The position numbers were made by a program, and so were the translations under genes. Shown here in pieces: positions 43,564 through 52,188 of a DNA stretch of 64,000 nt; within the stretch, counting starts at the first letter, position 1, and every line of letters starts with the position of its first letter. Location of the stretch: contig DAIDJP010000041.1 in the NCBI GenBank assembly GCA_027451285.1, forward strand, positions 36,870-100,869. The letters run 5' to 3'. Under the pieces are notes generated by a model. It saw only the letters and a program-made list of their open reading frames with translations. It searched no databases and was not told where the DNA came from. The DNA is from Acidimicrobiaceae bacterium. GTDB lineage: Bacteria > Actinomycetota > Acidimicrobiia > Acidimicrobiales > RAAP-2.

Positions 43564-44744
43564 GAGCCGCTCCGCAGGATCGAGAGGACCTGGGCCACGT
43601 CTTTGTCCCCGCGTCCGGACATGTTGAGCAGCACCGTCGAGCCCAACGGGATCTCACGGCCCGCCTCGCGGATCAGCCAGGCCACCGCGTGCGCCGACTC
43701 GAGGGCGGGGATGATCCCCTCGAGTTCGCTCAGGGTGCGCAGCGCGTCGATGATCACCTCGTCGCCGACCTCGACGTAGCGGGCTCGCCCGCTCGCGGCC
43801 AGATGGGCGTGCTCGGGACCGATGCCCGGGTAGTCCAGTCCCGCCGAGATCGAGTGGGCCTCTTCGATCTGGCCGAACTCGTCTTGCATGATGAGAGAGC
43901 GCATGCCGTGCAGGACCCCCGGCGAACCGTGCCCCACAGCGGCGCCGCCGGCGGCCTCGACGCCGATGAGCTGGGCGCTCGAGTTCGCGAAGCCAGCGAA
44001 CACGCCCGCCGCGTTGGAACCCCCGCCGACACAGGCCACCACGTAGTCCGGTGTGCCGACGCGGACGTCGCGCAGCTGTCGGGCCGCCTCGTGGCCGATG
44101 ATGCTCTGCATCTCGCGCACCATCCACGGGAAGGGGTGCGGACCCATCACCGAGCCAAGGCAGTAGTGCGTGTCCTCGACACAGGTCACCCATTCGCGCA
44201 TCGCCTCATTGACCGCGTCCTTCAGCGTCCGACTGCCCGAGGTCACCGGCACCACCGTGGCCCCCAGCAGCTCCATGCGAAAGACGTTGAGCTCCTGGCG
44301 CTTGGTATCGACCTCACCCATGAAGATGGTGCACGCCAGGCCCAAGCGCGCCGCGGCGGTGGCGGTGGCGACACCGTGCTGGCCGGCCCCGGTCTCGGCG
44401 ATCACGCGCGACTTGCCCATCCGCACGGTGAGAAGCGTCTGGCCCACGACGTTGTTGATCTTGTGCGACCCGGTGTGTGCCAGGTCCTCGCGCTTGGCGT
44501 ACACCGAGATTCCCAGGCGTTCCGACAGCCGCGCGAGCGGCGTGATCGGCGTGGGCCGCCCGGCGAAGTCCGCCAGCACGCTCCGGTACTCGGCGAGGAA
44601 CTCGCGGTCCGACCAGGCGTCGAGGAAGGCGTCCTCGAGCTCGAGGCAGGCGGGCATCAGTGCCTCGGGTACGAAGCGCCCACCGAACTCGCCGAATCGC
44701 CCGAACTCGTCGGGCGTCGACATGTAGACGGTGTCCTCAGCCAT
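43560..44744 (-). CDS. trpB: Tryptophan synthase beta subunit
   Basis: GGRFVPEALM, LAHTGSHKINN, ETGAGQHGVATA. Confidence 0.97.
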   Translation of the reverse strand: MAEDTVYMSTPDEFGRFGEFGGRFVPEALMPACLELEDAFLDAWSDREFLAEYRSVLADFAGRPTPITPLARLSERLGISVYAKREDLAHTGSHKINNVVGQTLLTVRMGKSRVIAETGAGQHGVATATAAARLGLACTIFMGEVDTKRQELNVFRMELLGATVVPVTSGSRTLKDAVNEAMREWVTCVEDTHYCLGSVMGPHPFPWMVREMQSIIGHEAARQLRDVRVGTPDYVVACVGGGSNAAGVFAGFANSSAQLIGVEAAGGAAVGHGSPGVLHGMRSLIMQDEFGQIEEAHSISAGLDYPGIGPEHAHLAASGRARYVEVGDEVIIDALRTLSELEGIIPALESAHAVAWLIREAGREIPLGSTVLLNMSGRGDKDVAQVLSILRSGS

Positions 44745-45378
44745 GGTGCTCCTCTCGACTCTCAAAGTACTGGAGGGCGTTGCGAACAAAGGATTCGACT
44801 TTCTCGCGGTCCTTTGCCCCAGGCGAGGACTCCGACCCGCTCGCCACGTCACAGCCCCACGCACCCACCTTGGCCAGCACGTCGGCCACGGTGTCGGCCC
44901 GCAGTCCACCGGCCACGATGACGGGCCGGTTCCAGCGGCGACTCGCGACCGCGTCCCAGTCGTGGGCCACGCCCGAGCCCGGACGGGGCCCGTCGATCAG
45001 GTACGCGTCACCGACGCCGCTCGCCGCGTCGAGCTCGTCCACCGACAGCGCCTCGATGAGAGCGAGACCCCGCTCGCGCGCCAGGGATGCGACCCCCTCG
45101 TCCAGTCCGCCGTGAATCTGCAGCGCGTCGAACTCGACCACGTCGAGCGCGCGCGCTACGTCGTCGTAAGCGACGCGGCGAAAGACACCCACGCGAACGA
45201 GCCGGTCGCTCACGGTGGCACTGATCGTGCCGGCCACCTCGAGGCTGACCCGTCGCGGTGAGTCGGCGAGGATCACGCCCAGAGCGTCGGCCCCCGCGTC
45301 GGCCACGAGCTCGGCGTCAGAGACCGTCGTGACCGCGCAGACCTTGATGAAGTGGCGCAAGCCCAGGACCTCAGCCAC
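44737..45378 (-). CDS. trpF: Phosphoribosylanthranilate isomerase
   Basis: IKVCAVTT...ADALGVI, LQIHG, IDGPRPGSG; GTG overlaps the trpC stop. Confidence 0.9.
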   Translation of the reverse strand: MAEVLGLRHFIKVCAVTTVSDAELVADAGADALGVILADSPRRVSLEVAGTISATVSDRLVRVGVFRRVAYDDVARALDVVEFDALQIHGGLDEGVASLARERGLALIEALSVDELDAASGVGDAYLIDGPRPGSGVAHDWDAVASRRWNRPVIVAGGLRADTVADVLAKVGAWGCDVASGSESSPGAKDREKVESFVRNALQYFESREEHHG

Positions 45379-46165
45379 GCGCGCGTCGTTCCACGGAGGA
45401 GAAGTCGCGCACCAGACCTTCGGGCGAACTCGCGCGCACGAAACTCTCGCCGACCAGCACGGCGTCGACGCCCGACTCGGCGGCCCTCGCGACGTCCTCG
45501 AGGCTGACGAGCCCGGATTCGGCCACGGCGAGGACTGAACCGGGTAGCGCCGACAAGACCGTCGCCGCGCGACGCGGGTCGACGTCGAACGTGCGCAGGT
45601 CGCGCTGGTTGACGCCGACGATGCGCGCCCCCGCCGCCAATGCTCGCTCGGCCTCGTCGGCGTCGTGGACTTCAACCAGGGCGTCGACGTGACAGGCCGC
45701 GGCCACCGTCACGAACTCCTCGAGTTCGGCGTCGCTGAGGGCGGCCACGATGAGAAGCACCGCGGCCGCACCCATCTGGGCCGCGTCGAGCACGTCATTG
45801 GCGCTGACGGTGAAGTCCTTTCGCAGCAACGGCACCGACACCGCCTGACGCACCGCTCGCAGGTCGTCGACCGAGCCCGAGAAGAAGTCCTCATCGGTCA
45901 GGACTGAGATCGCGGCCGCTCCGCCGTTGGCGTAGGCGCGCGCCGTCGCCTCGACGTCGAGGTCCTCGTTGAGCCATCCCTTGGACGGTGATCGCCGTTT
46001 GATCTCGGCGATCACCGCGACGTGTGTCGAATCAGCCCGAAGAGCGTCGTGGAAGGAGGGACCCTCATAGACCACCTCGCCGAGGCGGCCTTGCCAGGAT
46101 CGGTGATCCAGGGCCGCGCGGGCCCGGTGCGCGTCGACGATGGTGTCGAGATACGTCGCGGTCAT
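45371..46165 (-). CDS. trpC: Indole-3-glycerol phosphate synthase
   Basis: IAEIKRRSPSKG, LLRKDF, VGVNQRDLRTF; ATG at 46165 is 6 nt after TACGAT. Confidence 0.96.
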   Translation of the reverse strand: MTATYLDTIVDAHRARAALDHRSWQGRLGEVVYEGPSFHDALRADSTHVAVIAEIKRRSPSKGWLNEDLDVEATARAYANGGAAAISVLTDEDFFSGSVDDLRAVRQAVSVPLLRKDFTVSANDVLDAAQMGAAAVLLIVAALSDAELEEFVTVAAACHVDALVEVHDADEAERALAAGARIVGVNQRDLRTFDVDPRRAATVLSALPGSVLAVAESGLVSLEDVARAAESGVDAVLVGESFVRASSPEGLVRDFSSVERRARG

Positions 46166-46171
46166 CACGAA

Positions 46172-46177
46172 ATCGTA
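46172..46177 (-). promoter_or_regulatory. Leaderless -10 box TACGAT (N6-ATG 46165, trpC)
   Basis: TACGAT-TTCGTG-ATG. Confidence 0.65.
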
Positions 46178-46206
46178 CTGTCGCGGTCGCGACGCTCAGT
46201 CACGAC

Positions 46207-46212
46207 TAACTT
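46207..46212 (+). promoter_or_regulatory. Leaderless -10 box TAACTT (N6-ATG 46219, trpD leader ORF)
   Basis: TAACTT-GTCGCT-ATG. Confidence 0.6.
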
Positions 46213-46218
46213 GTCGCT

Positions 46219-46251
46219 ATGTTGAACGCCGTCTCGAGCGCTGGCGCATGA
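46219..46251 (+). CDS. Candidate leader peptide MLNAVSSAGA coupled to trpD
   Basis: ATG 6 nt after TAACTT; TGA (46249-46251) overlaps the trpD ATG (46248-46250). Confidence 0.55.
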   Translation: MLNAVSSAGA

Positions 46252-47267
46252 GCGACTCCTTCGCCCTGGACGTCCTCCAGCCCCTCGTGCGCGGCACCGA
46301 CCTCGAGCGCGTCGAGGCGCGCGACGCCTTGGCGGCCATCCTCGCCGGGCGCGTCGAACCCGTCCTGATCTCGAGCTTTCTCACGGCCCTGACCGCCAAG
46401 GGAGAGACCGCCGCGGAAATGACCGGCTTCATCGACGCGATGATCGCGGCCGCTTCCACCTTCACCGTGACCGATGAGGCGATCGACATCGTGGGCACGG
46501 GCGGCGACCAGCTGCACACGGTGAACATCTCCACGATGGCCGCTTTCGCCGTCGCCGGTTGCGGGGTGCCCGTCGCCAAGCACGGCAATCGCGCCGCGTC
46601 CTCCTCGGTGGGATCGGCCGACGTTCTTGAGGCTCTGGGCGTGCGCCTCGACGCCCCGGCCGAGGTCGTTCGCGCCTGCGTCGACACGGCGGGAATCGGC
46701 TTCATGTACGCGCCCACCTTCCACCCCGCGCTGGGCAATCTGGTGCCCATTCGCCGCGCCCTCAAGTTCCGCACGATCTTCAACGTCCTGGGCCCCCTCG
46801 CCAATCCGGCACTGGTGCGACGAGCGCTCATCGGCGTTGCCCAGGCCCACCTGCTCGACTCGATGGCCGAGGTGCTGCACGCGCGCGGGGCGCTCTACTG
46901 CGTCCTCGTGCACGCCGATGACGGACTGGACGAGCTCTCCCTGGGAACCCCCTCGAGCCTGCACGAGATCCGTCCCGAGGGCGTCTCCGTGCGCGACATC
47001 GACGCCGGCGGCGAGCTGGGTCTGCACCACAGCGCCGCGAGCATCCGCGGGGGCGACACCACCGACAACGTCGCCGTCGTGCGGGCCTTCCTCGAGGCCC
47101 AGCCGGGTCCCGTCTTTGACGTGGCGTGTGCGAACGCCGCACTCGCGCTGATGGTCGCCGGTCGGGCGACCTCGTTGCGCGACGGCTTCGACCTGGCCGC
47201 GGCCAGCGTACGAGACGGCCGGGCCGCGCGGGCACTCTCACTCTTGGTGGAGATCTCCAACGCCTAA
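46248..47267 (+). CDS. trpD: Anthranilate phosphoribosyltransferase
   Basis: GTGGDQLHTVNIST, KHGNRAASSSVGSADVLE. Confidence 0.96.
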   Translation: MSDSFALDVLQPLVRGTDLERVEARDALAAILAGRVEPVLISSFLTALTAKGETAAEMTGFIDAMIAAASTFTVTDEAIDIVGTGGDQLHTVNISTMAAFAVAGCGVPVAKHGNRAASSSVGSADVLEALGVRLDAPAEVVRACVDTAGIGFMYAPTFHPALGNLVPIRRALKFRTIFNVLGPLANPALVRRALIGVAQAHLLDSMAEVLHARGALYCVLVHADDGLDELSLGTPSSLHEIRPEGVSVRDIDAGGELGLHHSAASIRGGDTTDNVAVVRAFLEAQPGPVFDVACANAALALMVAGRATSLRDGFDLAAASVRDGRAARALSLLVEISNA

Positions 47268-47277
47268 CCTCGGTCGC

Positions 47278-48018
47278 GTGGACGACGGCACCAACGCGCC
47301 CCGCACGGGATCTCCTGTGGTTCGTGTGGAACACCTGCGCGTCGTGCGCGCACATCGCGAGGTTCTGTCCGACGTCTCCTTCACGGTGGAGCGCGGAGAG
47401 CTCGTGGGCCTCCTCGGCCCGAGCGGCAGCGGCAAGAGCACCCTGATGCGCTCACTGTTGGGCGTGCAGATCATCGCTTCGGGCACGGTCGAGGTACTCG
47501 GCGTGCCAGCGGGTGAGACCGCGCTGCGCACCCGCGTCGGCTACGTCACCCAGGCCCCCTCGGTGTACACGGATCTCAGCGTGCGCGAGAACCTCGCCTA
47601 CTTCGCCGACGTCCTCGGGGCCCCGCGCACTGACGTGGATCGTGTGATCAACGACGTCAATCTCGGGCACCACACCCGCTCCCTGGTGCGCGGGCTGTCC
47701 GGTGGCGAGATCGCGCGGGTGTCGCTCGCGGCGGCCCTGCTGGGAAACCCGCAAGTCCTGGTGCTGGACGAGCCAACGGTTGGACTCGATCCCCTGCTGC
47801 GCCGCGACCTGTGGAACATCTTCCAGAGTCTCGCGAGCAGCGGGGTGACCCTCATCGTCTCGAGCCACGTGATGGACGAGGCCCAGCGCTGTCAGCGCCT
47901 CTTGCTGATGCGTGAGGGCCATCTCATCTTTGACGCGTCACCTCGTGAGCTGCTCGTTCGCACCAACACCACGGACTACGACGCGGCGATGGTGTCTCTG
48001 GTCGAGGCGACGCCGTGA
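47278..48018 (+). CDS. ABC transporter ATP-binding protein
   Basis: GPSGSGKST Walker A, LSGGE signature, LDEPTVGLD Walker B; GTG start. Confidence 0.95.
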   Translation: MDDGTNAPRTGSPVVRVEHLRVVRAHREVLSDVSFTVERGELVGLLGPSGSGKSTLMRSLLGVQIIASGTVEVLGVPAGETALRTRVGYVTQAPSVYTDLSVRENLAYFADVLGAPRTDVDRVINDVNLGHHTRSLVRGLSGGEIARVSLAAALLGNPQVLVLDEPTVGLDPLLRRDLWNIFQSLASSGVTLIVSSHVMDEAQRCQRLLLMREGHLIFDASPRELLVRTNTTDYDAAMVSLVEATP

Positions 48019-48752
48019 GCTGGCGACGGGTTCTCGCGACGTCGCGGCGCGTCCTCCAGCAGCTGGGCCACGATCCACGCACCATCGGACTGCTGCTGGT
48101 GGTGCCGTCGGTCCTCATGGGCCTGCTGGCCTGGATCCTCCAGCACCGTCGCGAGACCTTCGACGCCATCGGACCGCCCCTGCTCGGAATCTTCCCGCTG
48201 GTCGTGATGTTCCTCGTCACCTCGGTCGCCACATTGCGCGAGCGCACGAGCGGCACCCTCGAACGCCTCCTCACGCTGCCGCTGAGCAAGGCTGAGTTCG
48301 TCCTCGGCTACGCGCTGTCCTTCGGCCTGGCGAGCGTCGTGCAGGCCGCGCTCGTCTCCGGTCTGTCGTTTTGGGTCTTCGGACTGCACGTGGCGGGTTC
48401 GGCGTGGCTGATCTCGCTGATCGCGGTGGAGGACGCTCTCTTGGGCACGGCCATGGGCCTCGCGCTCAGCTCGTTAGCGGCCACCGAGTTCCAGGCGGTG
48501 CAGTTCATGCCCGCCTTCATCTTGCCCCAGACGCTGCTCTGCGGACTCTTCGTGCCACGCGAGCAGCTGCCCACGGCGCTGCACTGGCTCTCGGACGTGC
48601 TGCCGATGTCCTACGCCGTCGATGCCACGCGCCACCTCAGTGACCCCGTGTCCTCGGGTGGACGATGGATCATCGATGCGGCGGTCATCCTCGCCTTCGT
48701 CGTCGTCGCTCTGGCGAGCGGAGCGGCCACGCTGCGGCGTCGGACCCGCTGA
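48015..48752 (+). CDS. ABC-2 type transporter permease
   Basis: Multi-pass TM protein coupled to the upstream ATPase. Confidence 0.9.
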   Translation: MSWRRVLATSRRVLQQLGHDPRTIGLLLVVPSVLMGLLAWILQHRRETFDAIGPPLLGIFPLVVMFLVTSVATLRERTSGTLERLLTLPLSKAEFVLGYALSFGLASVVQAALVSGLSFWVFGLHVAGSAWLISLIAVEDALLGTAMGLALSSLAATEFQAVQFMPAFILPQTLLCGLFVPREQLPTALHWLSDVLPMSYAVDATRHLSDPVSSGGRWIIDAAVILAFVVVALASGAATLRRRTR

Positions 48753-48763
48753 CGAACCGAGCG

Positions 48764-49282
48764 TTACGTGAGAACGCGCAGCTGGGTCTTGTAGCGCCGA
48801 CCGTTCTCCACGTAGAGCGCTGCTCCCTCGGCGATGGCCGCCTGGTCGCTCGCGCCTTCCTTGATCGTCGCGGGCACTCCCACCGCCAGGGCGCCCTCGG
48901 GCACCAGGGTGCGGTTGCGCACGACCGCGCCGGCCGCCACCGTGGCGCCCGTGTGCACTTCGGCGTGGTGCAAGACGACCGAGGAGCTGCCCACGAGTGC
49001 GCCGTCGTGGATGACGCAGCCCTCGAGGTGGGCGTTGTGGCCGACCACGCAGTCGCTGCCCACCACCGTTGGGAACTCTTCGACCGCGTGCACGATCGTG
49101 CCGTCCTGGATCGACGTGCGCTCGCCCACGATGATCGTGCCGTAGTCGCCGCGCAGCACCGCGCCCGGCCAGATCGACGAGAGCGCCCCGATGCGCACGT
49201 CACCAATCACCACGGCGTCGGGGTGGACGAAGGCGTCGGGGTGCACGGTGGGAACCCGCTCACCAAGGGCGTAGATCGGCAT
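48764..49282 (-). CDS. Gamma carbonic anhydrase-like hexapeptide-repeat protein
   Basis: Left-handed beta-helix hexapeptide repeats, VGHNAHLEGC. Confidence 0.9.
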   Translation of the reverse strand: MPIYALGERVPTVHPDAFVHPDAVVIGDVRIGALSSIWPGAVLRGDYGTIIVGERTSIQDGTIVHAVEEFPTVVGSDCVVGHNAHLEGCVIHDGALVGSSSVVLHHAEVHTGATVAAGAVVRNRTLVPEGALAVGVPATIKEGASDQAAIAEGAALYVENGRRYKTQLRVLT

Positions 49283-49291
49283 GGTCTCCTC

Positions 49292-49474
49292 CTAGTGGGT
49301 CAGCCACGAAATTAACTGGTAGAGGCGCCAGATCAGGTAGATGATCGTCACCACGATGAAAAACCGCCACCGCCAGGGCATGGGCTCGCGCGCCGGCTCG
49401 GTGACGCTCTGACCACACACGTCGCACGTGTCGCCCTCGACGGGCCGGTCACAGTTCTCACACCACGAGGCCAC
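49292..49474 (-). CDS. Tail-anchored zinc-ribbon mini-protein
   Basis: CENCDRPVEGDTCDVCG plus C-terminal TM; overlaps der. Confidence 0.75.
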   Translation of the reverse strand: MASWCENCDRPVEGDTCDVCGQSVTEPAREPMPWRWRFFIVVTIIYLIWRLYQLISWLTH

Positions 49475-50772
49475 TAGTCGATCCTGACTCGCACCTTCAG
49501 TGGCGTCGAACCCAGTTCGAAGCGCTCGCGCAGACTGCGCTCCACGTAGCGCAGGTAGGTTGCCGGAAGCCGTCCCGAGACGAAGAGCGTGAAGGTCGGT
49601 GGTTCGCTCGCTCCCTGGACGGCGTAGCGGATCTTGCCGGTAGGAGCGGGCTGCTTGATCTGCAGGTCACGGATCGCGCGGTTGAGAACGCCGGTTGGCA
49701 CGCGAGTCGCGTAGTCCGCGGCGGCCTCGCCGAGGGCCGGCAGCAGCTTGTGCACGCCGCGCCCGGAAATCGCCGTGGTCTTGATGACCGGGGCGCTGCC
49801 GAGGAACGCGAGACGGTCGCCGAGCTTGGCGAGGACCTGGGGGCGCTCCTCGGTGGGGATCAATTCCCACTTGTTGAGAACCACGATCGCCGGACACCCC
49901 GCGCCGGCGATGCGCTCGGCGAGGCGCTGGTCCTGGCCGGTCACGCCGATGGTCGCGTCAATGACCAGCACCGCGATGTCCGCACGGTCGAGCGCCTCGA
50001 GGCTGCGCAGGACCGCGTAGGTCTCCAGACCCGCCTCGGTCTTGGCGCGCCGGCGCATGCCCGCGGTGTCGATGAAGCGGATCAGCCCCTGATCGGTCTG
50101 GACGACGGTGTCGATGGCGTCGCGCGTGGTGCCCGGCATATCGTGGACGACCGAACGCTCCTCGCCGATCAGCTGGTTGAAGAGGGTGGACTTGCCCACG
50201 TTGGGCCGGCCCACGATCGCCACGCGCAAGGCGCCGTCGTCGGGCTCCTCCACGGGGGTCTCGTCGGCCTGGTCGGCCAGGATCAGGCGGTCCACGATGG
50301 CGTCGAGCAGGTCGCCCGCGCCGCGCCCGTGCAGGGCGCTGATCGTGAACGGCTCACCCACGCCCAGCTGGAGGAACTCCCAGCTCTGGGCGTCGTGGTT
50401 CGCGTCGTCGACCTTGTTGGCGACGAGCAGGATCGGCCGGCCGCTGCGCAGAGCCCAGCGCGCCGCCTGAAGGTCTTCGTCGACGACGCCGGTCGTGACG
50501 TCGACGACCAGGATCACGAGATCCGCCGCCGCGAGCGCGGTCTCGGCCTGCTGGGAGACCTTGGACTGGAGGTCATCGCCGCTGGTCGTCCAGCCTCCCG
50601 TGTCGACCACGTCGAAGGTGACCCCGCGCCACTCGACTTCGACGCTCTTGCGGTCACGCGTGACGCCGCGATGCTCTTCGACGACCGCGACGCGCCGTCC
50701 CGCCAGGCGGTTGACCAGCGAGCTCTTGCCGACGTTGGGCCGGCCCACGATGACGACCTGCTTGTGCTTCAT
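49474..50772 (-). CDS. der: Ribosome biogenesis GTPase Der (EngA)
   Basis: Two GTPase domains: GRPNVGKSSLVNR and GRPNVGKSTLFNQ. Confidence 0.97.
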   Translation of the reverse strand: MKHKQVVIVGRPNVGKSSLVNRLAGRRVAVVEEHRGVTRDRKSVEVEWRGVTFDVVDTGGWTTSGDDLQSKVSQQAETALAAADLVILVVDVTTGVVDEDLQAARWALRSGRPILLVANKVDDANHDAQSWEFLQLGVGEPFTISALHGRGAGDLLDAIVDRLILADQADETPVEEPDDGALRVAIVGRPNVGKSTLFNQLIGEERSVVHDMPGTTRDAIDTVVQTDQGLIRFIDTAGMRRRAKTEAGLETYAVLRSLEALDRADIAVLVIDATIGVTGQDQRLAERIAGAGCPAIVVLNKWELIPTEERPQVLAKLGDRLAFLGSAPVIKTTAISGRGVHKLLPALGEAAADYATRVPTGVLNRAIRDLQIKQPAPTGKIRYAVQGASEPPTFTLFVSGRLPATYLRYVERSLRERFELGSTPLKVRVRID

Positions 50773-52142
50773 CGCCCCGCCATGACCGGAGACGAGATCT
50801 CCTCGAGCACGCGACGAAGGTCGAGTCCCGTGGTCGGCACCGTGCGCACGCGCCGGGGCAGGTCCTCGAGGGTCAGTCCGTCGAGGAAGCGCCCCTCGTT
50901 CACGCACACGTCGGGGATCAGAACGGTGGTGTCGGGGGTCATCTCACCCAGGGCCCTCGTCAGGTCCGCACCGGTCAGGAGACCGGCCACCTTGATGTTG
51001 CCGCCGAAGTACTGGTTGGTCACGGCGCGTACCTCGACGTGGGCGTAGCCCACCGCATCGAGCAGCTCGCGCAGGATCGGTGCGGCGTACTCACCGGTGA
51101 GGATCGTCACCGACTCGCCACCACCACCGACTGAGGATCCGCGAACCGCGCGATAGCCCCACGCCGGTGCGCCGTCGACGCTCTGGAAGAATCCCGTGCC
51201 CAGCGTGTCCATGACGACCTCGTCGAGGAAGCTCTGGCGAAACGCCGCCACCAGGCCGATGCCGTTCTCGGCCTGGTCCAGGGAGTCGAAGTAGGAGGGC
51301 TCGCGCGGGTCGATCCCGGCGACGAGGTAGAACTCGTCACTCGCGTTGATCGAGACGGCAAGGCCCATCTCGCGCACCAGGTCGTGGTAGCGCTCGGCGA
51401 GGCCCACCACGACGGCCGCCTCGTCGCGGGTGTGCGGACGCATCGACTCTTCGAGGGAGAAATCGCTCACCCCGACCGGCACCAGCGCCAGCGAGGCCAG
51501 CCCGGGGTACGTCGTCACGACGTCGTCGAGGGTGCGCTCGAGCTCGGCACCGTCATTGACGCCCGGACACAGCACGACCTGGCCGTGGACCTCAATGCCC
51601 GCGTTGAGCAGTTCGCGTAGCCAGCGCAGGCTCGTCGCCCCGCGCGGATTGCGCAGCATCTCGGCGCGCAGCCCGGGATTGGTGGTGTGGATCGACACGT
51701 ACAGCGGCGAGAGGCGCTCCTCGATCACGCGCTCGAGGTCGAACTCGGTGAAGCGCGTCAGGGTCGTGTAGTTGCCGTAGAGGAAGGAGAGGCGAAAGTC
51801 GTCGTCCTTCACGTAGAGCGAGCGACGAAGGCCCTTGGGCAGCTGGTAGATGAAGCAGAACGTGCAGTGGTTGTCGCACGTGCGGATCCGGTCAAAGACC
51901 GCCGAGTCGATCGACAGGCCCAACGGGGCTCCGGCGTCCTTTTCGATGACGACCTTGCGGGCCAGGCCGCTCCCCTCGCGCTTGACGACCAGGACGACGC
52001 GCTCGCCGTCGACCAGCTGCTGGTATTCGATGATGTCGGTCGGCTCGCGGCCGTTGATGCTGACGAGCTCGTCACCGACGGCCAGATCCACGCTCGCGGC
52101 GGGCGAGTCAAGGGAAATCGAGGAAATGCGGGCGCCCGACAC
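50769..52142 (-). CDS. DUF512 radical-SAM-like protein with N-terminal PDZ
   Basis: RTCDNHCTFCFIYQLPKGLR (CxxxCxxC), PDZ-like N-terminus; ATGA overlap with der. Confidence 0.92.
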   Translation of the reverse strand: MSGARISSISLDSPAASVDLAVGDELVSINGREPTDIIEYQQLVDGERVVLVVKREGSGLARKVVIEKDAGAPLGLSIDSAVFDRIRTCDNHCTFCFIYQLPKGLRRSLYVKDDDFRLSFLYGNYTTLTRFTEFDLERVIEERLSPLYVSIHTTNPGLRAEMLRNPRGATSLRWLRELLNAGIEVHGQVVLCPGVNDGAELERTLDDVVTTYPGLASLALVPVGVSDFSLEESMRPHTRDEAAVVVGLAERYHDLVREMGLAVSINASDEFYLVAGIDPREPSYFDSLDQAENGIGLVAAFRQSFLDEVVMDTLGTGFFQSVDGAPAWGYRAVRGSSVGGGGESVTILTGEYAAPILRELLDAVGYAHVEVRAVTNQYFGGNIKVAGLLTGADLTRALGEMTPDTTVLIPDVCVNEGRFLDGLTLEDLPRRVRTVPTTGLDLRRVLEEISSPVMAGR

Positions 52143-52148
52143 CCCGCC

Positions 52149-52154
52149 AGCCTA
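52149..52154 (-). promoter_or_regulatory. Leaderless -10 box TAGGCT (N6-GTG 52142, DUF512)
   Basis: TAGGCT-GGCGGG-GTG. Confidence 0.65.
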
Positions 52155-52176
52155 ATGGCGCGCGACGTCTCCTCAC

Positions 52177-52182
52177 TAGGCT
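52177..52182 (+). promoter_or_regulatory. Leaderless -10 box TAGGCT (N6-GTG 52189, ispH)
   Basis: TAGGCT-GGCTTC-GTG. Confidence 0.65.
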
Positions 52183-52188
52183 GGCTTC

